Positions 41,891 to 48,771 of a stretch of DNA of 51,808 nt are shown here, in pieces. A program made the translations under genes and the position numbers. A model generated the notes under the pieces. The model was not told the origin of the DNA and made no database searches. It was given only the letters and a program-made list of their open reading frames with translations. This stretch comes from Thermoleophilaceae bacterium (lineage in GTDB: Bacteria > Actinomycetota > Thermoleophilia > Solirubrobacterales > Thermoleophilaceae): contig JBBDYQ010000023.1 of assembly GCA_040901445.1 (NCBI GenBank), forward strand, positions 8,605-60,412, read 5' to 3'. The first letter of the stretch is position 1; every line of letters starts with the position of its first letter.

Positions 41891-42112
41891 ATGAAGCGCA
41901 CGACGGTCTATCTCCCGGATGACCTCAAGCTCGCGCTGGAGCGCGCCGCCGCGGCGCAGGGCCGCAGCGAGGCGGAGCTGATCCGCGAGGGCGTGGGGCG
42001 GGTCACACTCGACTTCGAGCACCCGCCCCCGCGCGTCCCGCTCTTCGAGAGCGGCGATCCGACGCTTGCCGAGCGGGCCGAGGAGCTGCTCGACGGCTTC
42101 GGCGAACGGTGA
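41891..42112 (+). CDS. VapB-type ribbon-helix-helix antitoxin
   Basis: The 73-residue protein opens MKRTTVYLPDDLKLALERAA, the beta-strand and first helix of a ribbon-helix-helix fold, followed by GRSEAELIREGVGRV. The C-terminal half, rich in Pro and acidic residues, would wrap the toxin. The ATG at 41882 (three residues longer) is possible. It overlaps the PIN-domain toxin gene by 4 nt (GTGA), the usual antitoxin-first arrangement. Confidence 0.85.
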   Translation: MKRTTVYLPDDLKLALERAAAAQGRSEAELIREGVGRVTLDFEHPPPRVPLFESGDPTLAERAEELLDGFGER

Positions 42113-42528
42113 TCGTGCTCGACACGAGTGGCGTCCTCGCAGCGCTGGACGCGTCGCAACGCCACCACGCCGCGGCGGCCGCGGCGCTCGCGGCGGCCGG
42201 TCCGCCGCTCGTCCTGTCGCCCTTCGTGCTGGCCGAGCTCGACTATCTGCTTGCCACGCGCGTGGGCCGCGCGGCGCAGCAGGCACTGCTCGTGGAGGTG
42301 GCGCGCGGCGCGTACACGCTGGCGCCGTTCGGCGCAGGCGGCGTAAGACGCGCGATCGCGATCCTCGAGCGGTACGCCGATCTCGACCTCGGGCTTGCCG
42401 ACGCGTCGATCGTGGTCCTCGCCGAGCGGCACGGGACGCGCGATCTCCTGACCCTCGACGAGCGGCATTTCCGGGCGCTGCGCGCATCGCGCGGCCGCGG
42501 GTTCCGGCTTCTGCCCGCCGACGCGTAG
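42109..42528 (+). CDS. VapC-type PIN-domain ribonuclease toxin
   Basis: The 139-residue PIN-domain protein has the acidic catalytic set visible as D5 (IVLDTSGVL), E43 (FVLAELDYLL), D98 (LADASIVVLAE) and D117 (LTLDERHF). VapC toxins cleave RNA, often initiator tRNA or rRNA, when the antitoxin is lost. The start is GTG overlapping the antitoxin stop. All key residues are present, so the pair looks intact. Confidence 0.9.
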   Translation: MIVLDTSGVLAALDASQRHHAAAAAALAAAGPPLVLSPFVLAELDYLLATRVGRAAQQALLVEVARGAYTLAPFGAGGVRRAIAILERYADLDLGLADASIVVLAERHGTRDLLTLDERHFRALRASRGRGFRLLPADA

Positions 42529-42539
42529 CCGCCGTCCGG

Positions 42540-42545
42540 TAGCGT
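42540..42545 (+). promoter_or_regulatory. Candidate -10 hexamer (TAGCGT) for rpe
   Basis: TAGCGT ends 8 nt before the rpe ATG, with no Shine-Dalgarno, in the 25-bp gap after vapC. It fits the recurring leaderless pattern. Confidence 0.4.
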
Positions 42546-42553
42546 CCGCCGCC

Positions 42554-43234
42554 ATGAACGCCGAGCTCCTGCGCGATCGCAGGATCGCCCCCTCGATCCT
42601 CGCCGCGGACTACAGCCGGCTGGGGGAGCAGGTGGGCCAGGTCATGGACGCGGGCGCGCGCGTGATCCACGTGGACGTGATGGACGGGCACTTCGTCCCG
42701 CCCATCACGATCGGGGCGCTGGTCGTGTCATCGCTGCGCGAGCAGGTGCATGCCGCGGGCGGCTTCCTCGACGTTCACCTGATGATCGAGCGACCCGAGC
42801 AGCAGGTGGCCGCGTTCGCGGACGCCGGCGCGGACATGATCACCGTGCACCAGGAGGCCACCCCGCACGTGCACTACGCGCTCAAGGCGGTGCGCGAGGC
42901 GGGCTGCCTGGCCGGGCTGGCCATCAACCCCGCCACCCCGGCGGAGGTGGTGGTCGAGCTACGCGACGTCATCGACAACCTGCTCTGCATGACCGTCAAC
43001 CCCGGCTGGGGCGGCCAGAGCTTCATCGAGTCGTCGGTGGGGCGGGTGGCGCGGCTGCGCAAGCTTGTGCCACCCGGCCTGCCCATCGAGGTGGACGGGG
43101 GCATTGACGCCCGCACCGCGGCGCCCTGCGCGGAGGCGGGCGCCACGCTGTTCGTGGCAGGCTCCGCGGTGTTCGGCGCCCCGGATCCAGCGGCCGCCTA
43201 CCGCGAGGTGGCCGCGGCGGCCGGCGCAACCTGA
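42554..43234 (+). CDS. rpe: Ribulose-phosphate 3-epimerase
   Basis: The 226-residue TIM-barrel protein has all the family signatures: APSILAADYSRLGEQV, the metal/catalytic IHVDVMDGHFVPPITIG, LDVHLMIERPE, the phosphate-binding MTVNPGWGGQSFIES and PIEVDGGIDARTA. It interconverts ribulose-5-phosphate and xylulose-5-phosphate in the pentose phosphate pathway. The length is normal. The ATG has no Shine-Dalgarno and follows a -10-like hexamer. Confidence 0.96.
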   Translation: MNAELLRDRRIAPSILAADYSRLGEQVGQVMDAGARVIHVDVMDGHFVPPITIGALVVSSLREQVHAAGGFLDVHLMIERPEQQVAAFADAGADMITVHQEATPHVHYALKAVREAGCLAGLAINPATPAEVVVELRDVIDNLLCMTVNPGWGGQSFIESSVGRVARLRKLVPPGLPIEVDGGIDARTAAPCAEAGATLFVAGSAVFGAPDPAAAYREVAAAAGAT

Positions 43235-43269
43235 GTTTCGGACCGCGCGCGAGGGGTAGCGCCCGAGAC

Positions 43270-43353
43270 ATGAGCACGACGACCAACGACCCCGGCGCGC
43301 TGGCCGTGGGCTTCCTCATCGGCCGCGCCATCGCGAAGCGGGGCCAGCCGTGA
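43270..43353 (+). CDS. 27-residue micro-ORF coupled to the DUF4235 gene
   Basis: The ORF MSTTTNDPGALAVGFLIGRA (first 20 of 27 residues) has a short hydrophobic centre and a basic end. Its stop overlaps the next gene's GTG as GTGA, as in truly coupled genes. GAGGGG lies 13 nt upstream, a little far. It may be a small membrane peptide or a leader that couples translation. Confidence 0.45.
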   Translation: MSTTTNDPGALAVGFLIGRAIAKRGQP

Positions 43354-43625
43354 AGTTCGTCTTCATGCCGTTCAGCATCGCGGTGGCCCTCTTCGGCGGG
43401 CTCGTGGGGAAGAAGGTCTTCGACGAGGTCTGGGGGCTCTTCGACGAGGAGGAGCCGCCGGAGGGCGGTCACCGCGACGTGCCGTTTCCCAAGCTGCTCA
43501 TCGCGCTGGCGCTCGAGGGCGCGATCTTCAAGCTGGTCAAGGGCCTGATCGACCGCAGCCTGCGCTCGGCCTTCTACCGGACCACGGGAAGCTGGCCCGG
43601 CGAGATCGAGCCCGAGCCCGAGTGA
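43350..43625 (+). CDS. DUF4235 family small membrane protein
   Basis: The 91-residue protein has one N-terminal hydrophobic segment (FMPFSIAVALFGGLVGKKVFD), a DUF4235-like middle (HRDVPFPKLLIALALEGAIF, KLVKGLIDRSLRSAFYRTTG) and an acidic end. DUF4235 is widespread in actinobacteria, with no known function. The start is GTG overlapping the 27-residue ORF. The spacing after rpe (115 bp) suggests a separate unit. Confidence 0.85.
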   Translation: MKFVFMPFSIAVALFGGLVGKKVFDEVWGLFDEEEPPEGGHRDVPFPKLLIALALEGAIFKLVKGLIDRSLRSAFYRTTGSWPGEIEPEPE

Positions 43626-43708
43626 CCCGGTAGCTCAGCCCGCCACGGGCTCCAGCACCACGAGCGGGAGCCTACGGCCGCCCCTGGCGGGAGGGCGCCC
43701 TGGCCACA

Positions 43709-43714
43709 TAAGGT
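43709..43714 (+). promoter_or_regulatory. Candidate -10 hexamer (TAAGGT) for the SnoaL-like gene
   Basis: TAAGGT ends 10 nt before ATG 43725. The same bases could be read as a weak Shine-Dalgarno (AAGGTGG), so the two readings compete. Confidence 0.3.
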
Positions 43715-43724
43715 GGACGGCGTC

Positions 43725-44129
43725 ATGGGAACCGACGTCGAAATCGTCCGGCGTGCCTACGCGGCCTTTGCGCGCCGCGATCTCGACCGCATGCTGGAGC
43801 TCGTGGATCCGCAGATCGAGTTCTGGACGGTGACGGCCGAGGAAACCGGCCGCGACGAGCCATACCTCGGAGCCGACGGCATGCGCCGGTACTTCGCCGA
43901 TGCGGACGCCGTCTGGGACGAGCTGCGGCTCGTGCCGCACGTCTTCGAGAGCCGCGGCGACCTGATCGTGGCCACTGGCCGGGTGTACGCGCGCCGGGGC
44001 GGCCAGGTGATCGACAGCTCGGCGGGCTGGCACTGGCGGGTGCGCGACGGGCGCATCGTCTACGGCCGGGTGTTCCGCTCCGGCGAGGAGGCCCTCGCGG
44101 CGGCGAACGGCGCCCCCGGGACCACCTGA
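43725..44129 (+). CDS. SnoaL-like / nuclear transport factor 2 fold protein
   Basis: The 134-residue protein fits the NTF2-like fold: an opening helix VEIVRRAYAAFARRDLDRML, ELVDPQIEFWTV, the helix YLGADGMRRYFADADAVWDE and closing strands GWHWRVRDGRIVYGRVFRSG. Members are small-molecule isomerases or binding proteins; the substrate is unknown. I chose ATG 43725 because the fold begins right there; GTG 43713 would add four residues. Confidence 0.85.
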   Translation: MGTDVEIVRRAYAAFARRDLDRMLELVDPQIEFWTVTAEETGRDEPYLGADGMRRYFADADAVWDELRLVPHVFESRGDLIVATGRVYARRGGQVIDSSAGWHWRVRDGRIVYGRVFRSGEEALAAANGAPGTT

Positions 44130-44184
44130 TCCGGCCGGTCTAGGACGAGCGCGCCCACCCGTCAACCCTCGAGCCGGTCCGCGT

Positions 44185-44409
44185 CTACTCGTCCACTATG
44201 TCCCGCTTCGGGCCCTCCCAGGGCTCGGCCTCCGGGTCGTCGGACGGGTGCGGCTCGCTGGTGCTCTGACTGCCGCCGGGCGGGTGCGGCTCCTCGCCGG
44301 AGGGCTTGCCGTCGGGATCGCGCGAGCGGTCACCGGGATCCTTGCTGCCCGGGGGCTCCGGAAAGCCGGTGGGCGGCTCATCGGGCTTCTCGGGGTGGGG
44401 ATCGGACAT
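44185..44409 (-). CDS. Disordered Pro/Glu/Asp-rich small protein
   Basis: The 74-residue protein consists almost wholly of Pro, Glu, Asp, Ser, Gly and Lys, with no hydrophobic core, so it is predicted to be intrinsically disordered. It begins MSDPHPEKPDEPPTGFPEPP, with GGTAGG upstream. Function is unknown. Low complexity makes chance coding possible, but the frame is open and the start is reasonable. Confidence 0.5.
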   Translation of the reverse strand: MSDPHPEKPDEPPTGFPEPPGSKDPGDRSRDPDGKPSGEEPHPPGGSQSTSEPHPSDDPEAEPWEGPKRDIVDE

Positions 44410-44461
44410 GGGTTCTGCCTACCCACGGCGCAGCAGGGAAAACCCGGGGCCCGGCATCGAC

Positions 44462-44467
44462 TACGGT
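44462..44467 (+). promoter_or_regulatory. Candidate -10 hexamer (TACGGT) for the DUF5987/GMC pair
   Basis: TACGGT ends 7 nt before GTG 44475, with no Shine-Dalgarno between. It fits the TANNNT leaderless pattern. Confidence 0.35.
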
Positions 44468-44474
44468 TCAACAG

Positions 44475-45107
44475 GTGGCCGGGGAGGAGCTGAGCCGCCG
44501 GGACTTCCTGGAGCGCTCCGGGGCGCTCGGGATCGGGGCCGTCGTCGCGGCCGCCGTGCCCGCTGCCATGGCGGCACCTCCCTCCATGGCCACCGAGCCG
44601 CTGCTCCCGGACGCCACCCTCCAGGCCTTCGCCGACACGATGCTCCCCGGCCGCATCGCACGCCGTACCGACCTCGGCAACGCGATCCACCCGCTCGCGA
44701 TCGCCGGCGTGGACGACCTGCCCGGTGCGGTCGAGGCCGACGCCCTCGCCCTCTACAACCATCCGAAGATCGGCTTCGGCGTGCTCACCCCGGTCTTCCT
44801 CGCCGACCTCGAGCCGCGCGCGCTCCTGCGCGGCGGCGACTTCCTCCAGCTCCCGTTCGACGAGCGCACGCGCGTGGGCGTGGAGGGGCTGGCCTTCTCC
44901 AATCCGCTGCGGGTGATCTGGGAGGCGGCGGCCGCCGTGCCCTTCACCGCCTTCTGCGCCGCGGCGCTGGTGCCGGAGCAGACATCGGAGCGCGCGTCGG
45001 GCTACCGCGTGATGGGGCTGCCCGGCCGCGCGCCCGCCGGCTACCCCGACGCGTCCTACGGCCGCGTGCTGGCCGGCGAGCGCACGGGCACGGGATCGCT
45101 GCCCTGA
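44475..45107 (+). CDS. Tat-signal subunit (gluconate 2-dehydrogenase subunit 3 / DUF5987-like)
   Basis: The 210-residue protein has a twin-arginine signal (LSRRDFLERSG, then a hydrophobic Ala/Val stretch) and a helical domain with the LQAFADTMLPGR motif common to gluconate dehydrogenase gamma-like and DUF5987 proteins. It probably forms a complex with the GMC oxidoreductase encoded next (TGATG overlap). Because that partner has no signal peptide, this subunit may carry it through the Tat system. The start is GTG, probably leaderless. Confidence 0.8.
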   Translation: MAGEELSRRDFLERSGALGIGAVVAAAVPAAMAAPPSMATEPLLPDATLQAFADTMLPGRIARRTDLGNAIHPLAIAGVDDLPGAVEADALALYNHPKIGFGVLTPVFLADLEPRALLRGGDFLQLPFDERTRVGVEGLAFSNPLRVIWEAAAAVPFTAFCAAALVPEQTSERASGYRVMGLPGRAPAGYPDASYGRVLAGERTGTGSLP

Positions 45108-46741
45108 TGGCCGAGCGGGTGGACGTGGTGATCGTGGGCTCGGGCTTCGGCGGGGCGATCGCCGCCTACCGCCTGGCCGAGCTCTTCCACGCCGCGGGGC
45201 GGGACCCGAGCGGCATCGTCGTGCTGGAGCGCGGCGAGCGCATGGGCCACACGGACTTCAAGCAGTCGATGCACATCGACCACCTCTCGCGCGTGTACAA
45301 CCTGATCCAGGGCCAGGGCGCGCAGATCGTGACCGCGAACGGCGTGGGCGGCGGCTCCAACCTCTACCTCGCCGCGTCGCTGCGCGCGCCGAGCGAGACG
45401 TTCGAGCGCCACGACCGGCGTCCCGGCGACGGGCCGCGCCGGCGCATGTGGCCCTCCGCCATCTCGCGCTCGAGCCTCGACCCCTTCTACGCGATGGCCG
45501 AGCAGGCGCTGCGGGTGAGCCGCCCGAGCTGGGATCAGGTGTCGAAGTCCGGCGGCCTGTGGGCGGCCACGCTCGCCGCCGCCGGCCACACCTGCGACCG
45601 CGTGCCGCTGGCGATCTCTCCCGAGCGCTGCGTGGACGCCAAGTGGTGCCACACCGGCTGCATCTTCGGCGCGAAGAACTCGCTCATCACCAACTACCTC
45701 CCGGCCGCCGAGGCGCTGGGCGTGCGCGTGCTCCCCGGCCACGAGGCCCAGGTCGTGCGCCAGACGTCCGCACGGCCGTGGCGCTACGTGGTGACCACCA
45801 CGCCGCAGGGCTCGCTGCCGGTGGAGCTGGAGTGCAAGGCGCTCGTGCTGGCCTGCGGCGCCATGGCCACGCCGCCGCTGCTGATGCGCTCGCGCCTGTT
45901 GCTGCCGTCGCTGTCCTCGCAGGTCGGCCGCCACCTGGGCGTGAACGGCGACCACGTGGCGGCGGTGGAGTACGACCCTCAGAAGGTGCGCGACGTGCTG
46001 GGCCTGCCCGGCTACGGCGCGTTCCACAAGGGCAGGCCGATCACCACGATGACCTACGACTTCTGGCGCGGGCGCGACGGCGAGCGCTTCACGCTGCAGG
46101 AGATCTTCCTCTCCACGCTCACGAACTTCCTCTACGACGACGGCCGTGAGCCGGCCGGTGAGCCGTCGTGGTGGGGGCTGCAGAAGAAGCAGGCGGTGGC
46201 GCGCTGGAGCGACCGCATCGAGCTGCTCGCGATGGTGGAGGACACCAACGACGGCGAGTTCCTCCCGCTCCAGCTCTCGGGCGACGGCATCCGCCCCAAC
46301 GACGGCCCGCTCACCATCGGGACGTTCCGCTACGAGCTGTCGGAGCAGTCCCGGCGCGTGCGCGCCGCCGCCGACGCGGCCATCAAGCACGTGGCGGAGC
46401 GCAACGGGCTCGGCCGCTTCATGAAGCTCACCGAGACCGACGGCGCATACGCGGCACACCCGCTCGGCGGCTGCCGCATGGCGGAGTCGGGCGACCTCGG
46501 GGTGGTCGATCATGCCGGTCGCGTCTTCGGCTACGAGGGCCTGCTCTGCGTGGACTCCTCGATCGTGCCCACGTCGCTGGGCGTGAACCCCTCGCTCACG
46601 ATCGCGGCGCTCGCCGAGCGCTGCGCGGCCGGGCTGGTGGAGGACGCCGCCGGCCTCGGGCTGCCCGCGAAGCCCAAAGGCTTCGGGCCCGGCGTGCCCG
46701 AGGAGACGGTGGGCGAAAGGGTGCTCCCCGCGGCCGGATAG
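45107..46741 (+). CDS. GMC-family FAD oxidoreductase (cholesterol oxidase-like)
   Basis: The 544-residue protein has an FAD Rossmann motif VVIVGSGFGGAIAAYRLAE at the N-terminus (GSGFGG at 11-16). GVGGGSNLYLAASLRAP follows, then a Cys-rich CHTGCIFGAKNS segment found in cholesterol-oxidase-like and long-chain alcohol oxidases. The C-terminal catalytic region is AAHPLGGCRM and VNPSLTIAALAERC (His and Asn). It oxidises an alcohol, possibly a sterol or fatty alcohol; the substrate is unproven. It has no signal peptide and is coupled to the Tat-signal subunit by a one-base overlap. Confidence 0.88.
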   Translation: MAERVDVVIVGSGFGGAIAAYRLAELFHAAGRDPSGIVVLERGERMGHTDFKQSMHIDHLSRVYNLIQGQGAQIVTANGVGGGSNLYLAASLRAPSETFERHDRRPGDGPRRRMWPSAISRSSLDPFYAMAEQALRVSRPSWDQVSKSGGLWAATLAAAGHTCDRVPLAISPERCVDAKWCHTGCIFGAKNSLITNYLPAAEALGVRVLPGHEAQVVRQTSARPWRYVVTTTPQGSLPVELECKALVLACGAMATPPLLMRSRLLLPSLSSQVGRHLGVNGDHVAAVEYDPQKVRDVLGLPGYGAFHKGRPITTMTYDFWRGRDGERFTLQEIFLSTLTNFLYDDGREPAGEPSWWGLQKKQAVARWSDRIELLAMVEDTNDGEFLPLQLSGDGIRPNDGPLTIGTFRYELSEQSRRVRAAADAAIKHVAERNGLGRFMKLTETDGAYAAHPLGGCRMAESGDLGVVDHAGRVFGYEGLLCVDSSIVPTSLGVNPSLTIAALAERCAAGLVEDAAGLGLPAKPKGFGPGVPEETVGERVLPAAG

Positions 46742-46845
46742 AGCCCGCCGCCACAACGACCACGTGATCGCGTCGCGTCCGAGCGCATTCCACAGGAGGC
46801 GCGACCCGGCGCCTACCATGTGCTCGTGGACCTGGCGGGACGCGC

Positions 46846-47289
46846 ATGATCGAGTTCGCGCACGCGGGGCTCCGCGGCGCGATCGCCGCGATGGCGATGA
46901 GCGGCATGCGCGCCTTCACCACCGGTCTCGGAATCGTGGGGGAGAGCCCGCCCCAGGCCATCGTCCGTCAGCGGGCGCACGGCCTCATCCGCCTGGTGCC
47001 GCGCGGGCGACGGCGGGCCGCGATCGAGCTCGCCCACTGGAGCTATGGCGCAGCCGGCGGCGCCGCGTTCAGGACGCTTCCCGACGACCTGAGGCGGCGG
47101 GCGTGGGCGGGCCCCGTGTACGGCTTGGCAGTGTGGCTTGGATTCGAGCTCGGCGTGGCTCCCGTCCTGGGCCTCAGCCAGGCGAAGAAGCCTCGGGTCA
47201 AGGAGCGACTCGCCCTGGCGGTCGACCACCTTCTCTACGGGCTGGTGCTCTCGGAGATGAGGGCCCGCCCGCAGGAGGGACAGCGGTGA
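46846..47289 (+). CDS. Membrane-associated hypothetical protein (DUF1440/YagU-like)
   Basis: The 147-residue protein has hydrophobic stretches near 8-22 (GLRGAIAAMAMSGMRAF), 65-80, 88-108 (GPVYGLAVWLGFELGVAPVL) and 125-137, and conserved-looking HWSYGAAGG and AVDHLLYGLVL. This pattern resembles DUF1440-type integral membrane proteins of unknown function. It is a single gene with no clear Shine-Dalgarno and lies between the GMC pair and the anti-sigma-type genes. Confidence 0.7.
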   Translation: MIEFAHAGLRGAIAAMAMSGMRAFTTGLGIVGESPPQAIVRQRAHGLIRLVPRGRRRAAIELAHWSYGAAGGAAFRTLPDDLRRRAWAGPVYGLAVWLGFELGVAPVLGLSQAKKPRVKERLALAVDHLLYGLVLSEMRARPQEGQR

Positions 47290-47411
47290 CACCGAGACTC
47301 GTCGGCGCCGCGGCGTAGACCGCGAGTCCGATTAGCGCACGTACCCGCAAGACAGGCGCCCGATGCCCAACCGCCGCCGCTCTGCGCGTACACCGGGCGC
47401 CCGCCGGGTAG

Positions 47412-47837
47412 GTGGATATCGTGCCTCAGGGTATGGCGGAGCGGGAGCGCCTGGCGTTCGAGTTGACGGCCGACGAGCGCGCGGCCGCACAGGCGCGGCA
47501 CCGCGTGGTCGCGGCGGCACGCGCATGCGTGCGCGACGAGGGCGCCGACACCCTGGGACTGCTCGTGAGCGAGATCGTGACGAACGCGGTGGTGCACGGC
47601 GGGGAGGGCCGCGCGCTCGAGGTCGTGGCATCGCTCAGCGAAAGGTCCGTCCGCGTGGAGGTGTGCGACGACGGCGAGGGCTTCGTCCCCCACCCGCGGG
47701 CGCTCGCGCCGGATGACGTGGGAGGCTGGGGCCTCTTCCTCGTCGAGCAGCTGGCCAGCTCGTGGGGCGTGAGCTTCAGCGGCCGGACGACCGTCTGGTT
47801 CGAGCTCCCCTGCCTGCCCGTGGCGCGGGCTGCATAA
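47412..47837 (+). CDS. ATP-binding protein, anti-sigma kinase type (first of a tandem pair)
   Basis: The 141-residue GHKL ATPase has N-box LLVSEIVTNAVVHG, G1 box VEVCDDGEGFVP and G2 box VGGWGLFLVEQLASSWGVSF. It is a typical HATPase_c_2 anti-sigma or histidine-kinase-like regulator. The start is uncertain: GTG 47412, GTG 47421 or ATG 47433; none has a strong Shine-Dalgarno. A related gene follows 30 bp downstream, and a STAS-domain gene converges from the other side, suggesting a partner-switching module. Confidence 0.82.
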   Translation: MDIVPQGMAERERLAFELTADERAAAQARHRVVAAARACVRDEGADTLGLLVSEIVTNAVVHGGEGRALEVVASLSERSVRVEVCDDGEGFVPHPRALAPDDVGGWGLFLVEQLASSWGVSFSGRTTVWFELPCLPVARAA

Positions 47838-47867
47838 AGGTCGTCGTTCCAGCGGCCGATAGAGCCA

Positions 47868-48350
47868 GTGGACGTGCTTCGCTCACAGGACACCCGGGCT
47901 CAGCTGGCCGCCGCCGTGCCCGTCGCGCGCCTGCAGCCCTGCCCGCCCGAGGGCGGCTCGCTGGAGCTCGTCTTCGAGGTTCCGGGCGGACGTGCCGCGC
48001 CGAACGCCGCCCGCCGCGTGCTGCTCGAGAAGGACGGCGCGCTTCCCGAGGGGATGCGTGCCGACCTCCTGCTGCTCCTTTCCGAGCTCGTGTCGAACGC
48101 GGTGCTGCACGGCCGGGTGGGCCCGGAGTCGAGCATCGGGATCGACGTGCGCGGCGCCGATCGCGTCTTGCGCGTCGAGGTGACCGACCCGGGCGCGGGC
48201 TTCGACTGGGAGCGGCGCCGCCGTGAACGCCCCCGCCGTGAGGGCGGCTTCGGTCTGGCCCTGGTGGAGCGGATCGCCGAGAGCTGGGGAATCGAGCGTC
48301 AGCGCGGCCACACGCTCGTGTGGTTCGAGCTCAGGACGCCGGCGCGCTGA
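47868..48350 (+). CDS. ATP-binding protein, anti-sigma kinase type (second of a tandem pair)
   Basis: The 160-residue GHKL ATPase has N-box LLSELVSNAVLHGR, G1 box EVTDPGAGFDW and G2 box EGGFGLALVERIAESWGIER. It resembles the preceding gene throughout and probably arose by tandem duplication. The start is GTG. Its last 20 nt overlap the end of the convergent STAS gene. It probably binds or phosphorylates a STAS antagonist; the sigma factor involved is not in this window. Confidence 0.83.
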   Translation: MDVLRSQDTRAQLAAAVPVARLQPCPPEGGSLELVFEVPGGRAAPNAARRVLLEKDGALPEGMRADLLLLLSELVSNAVLHGRVGPESSIGIDVRGADRVLRVEVTDPGAGFDWERRRRERPRREGGFGLALVERIAESWGIERQRGHTLVWFELRTPAR

Positions 48351-48771
48351 CGCCCCGCCCGCCTCCGCCGACCGCCCGCACAGCCGCTGTTGCATCGTCG
48401 TAGAGCGGCAGCACCCCGTCCAGCGCCGTGAGCTCGAAGAGCTTGCGCACGCCGTCCGGCCGGCAGGACACCGCCAGCGTCCGGCCCTCGCCCCGGAGCG
48501 CGCGCCACAGCGCCACCACCACGTGCAGGCCGCTCGAGTCCATGAACGGGACGCCCTCGAGATCCAGGACCGCAGGCCCCTCGCCCTCGCGGACGGGTCG
48601 CAATCCCCGCTCGAAGCGGTCCATGGTGTCGAGGTCGAGCTCGCCTCGCACGGACGCCACGGGGACACCGTCCACGGTGCGGAGCGCGACCTCCAGTTCG
48701 TGCGCTGCCTTCGTCACCTTGCTCGATCGTTCGGTCGTGCCGGGGGCGGGCGCGAGCGCGCCACTGCTCAT
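48331..48771 (-). CDS. STAS-domain anti-sigma factor antagonist
   Basis: The 146-residue protein has a STAS domain (about 27-125): VASVRGELDLDTMDRFERGL, AVLDLEGVPFMDSSGLHVVV and LAVSCRPDGVRKLFELTALD. The conserved serine of the DSSGL motif is the expected phosphorylation site for an anti-sigma kinase. Its ATG overlaps the ftsH stop as ATGA, so it is translationally coupled to the protease gene. The two adjacent GHKL ATPases on the opposite strand are the obvious candidate partners. Confidence 0.88.
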   Translation of the reverse strand: MSSGALAPAPGTTERSSKVTKAAHELEVALRTVDGVPVASVRGELDLDTMDRFERGLRPVREGEGPAVLDLEGVPFMDSSGLHVVVALWRALRGEGRTLAVSCRPDGVRKLFELTALDGVLPLYDDATAAVRAVGGGGRGVSAPAS

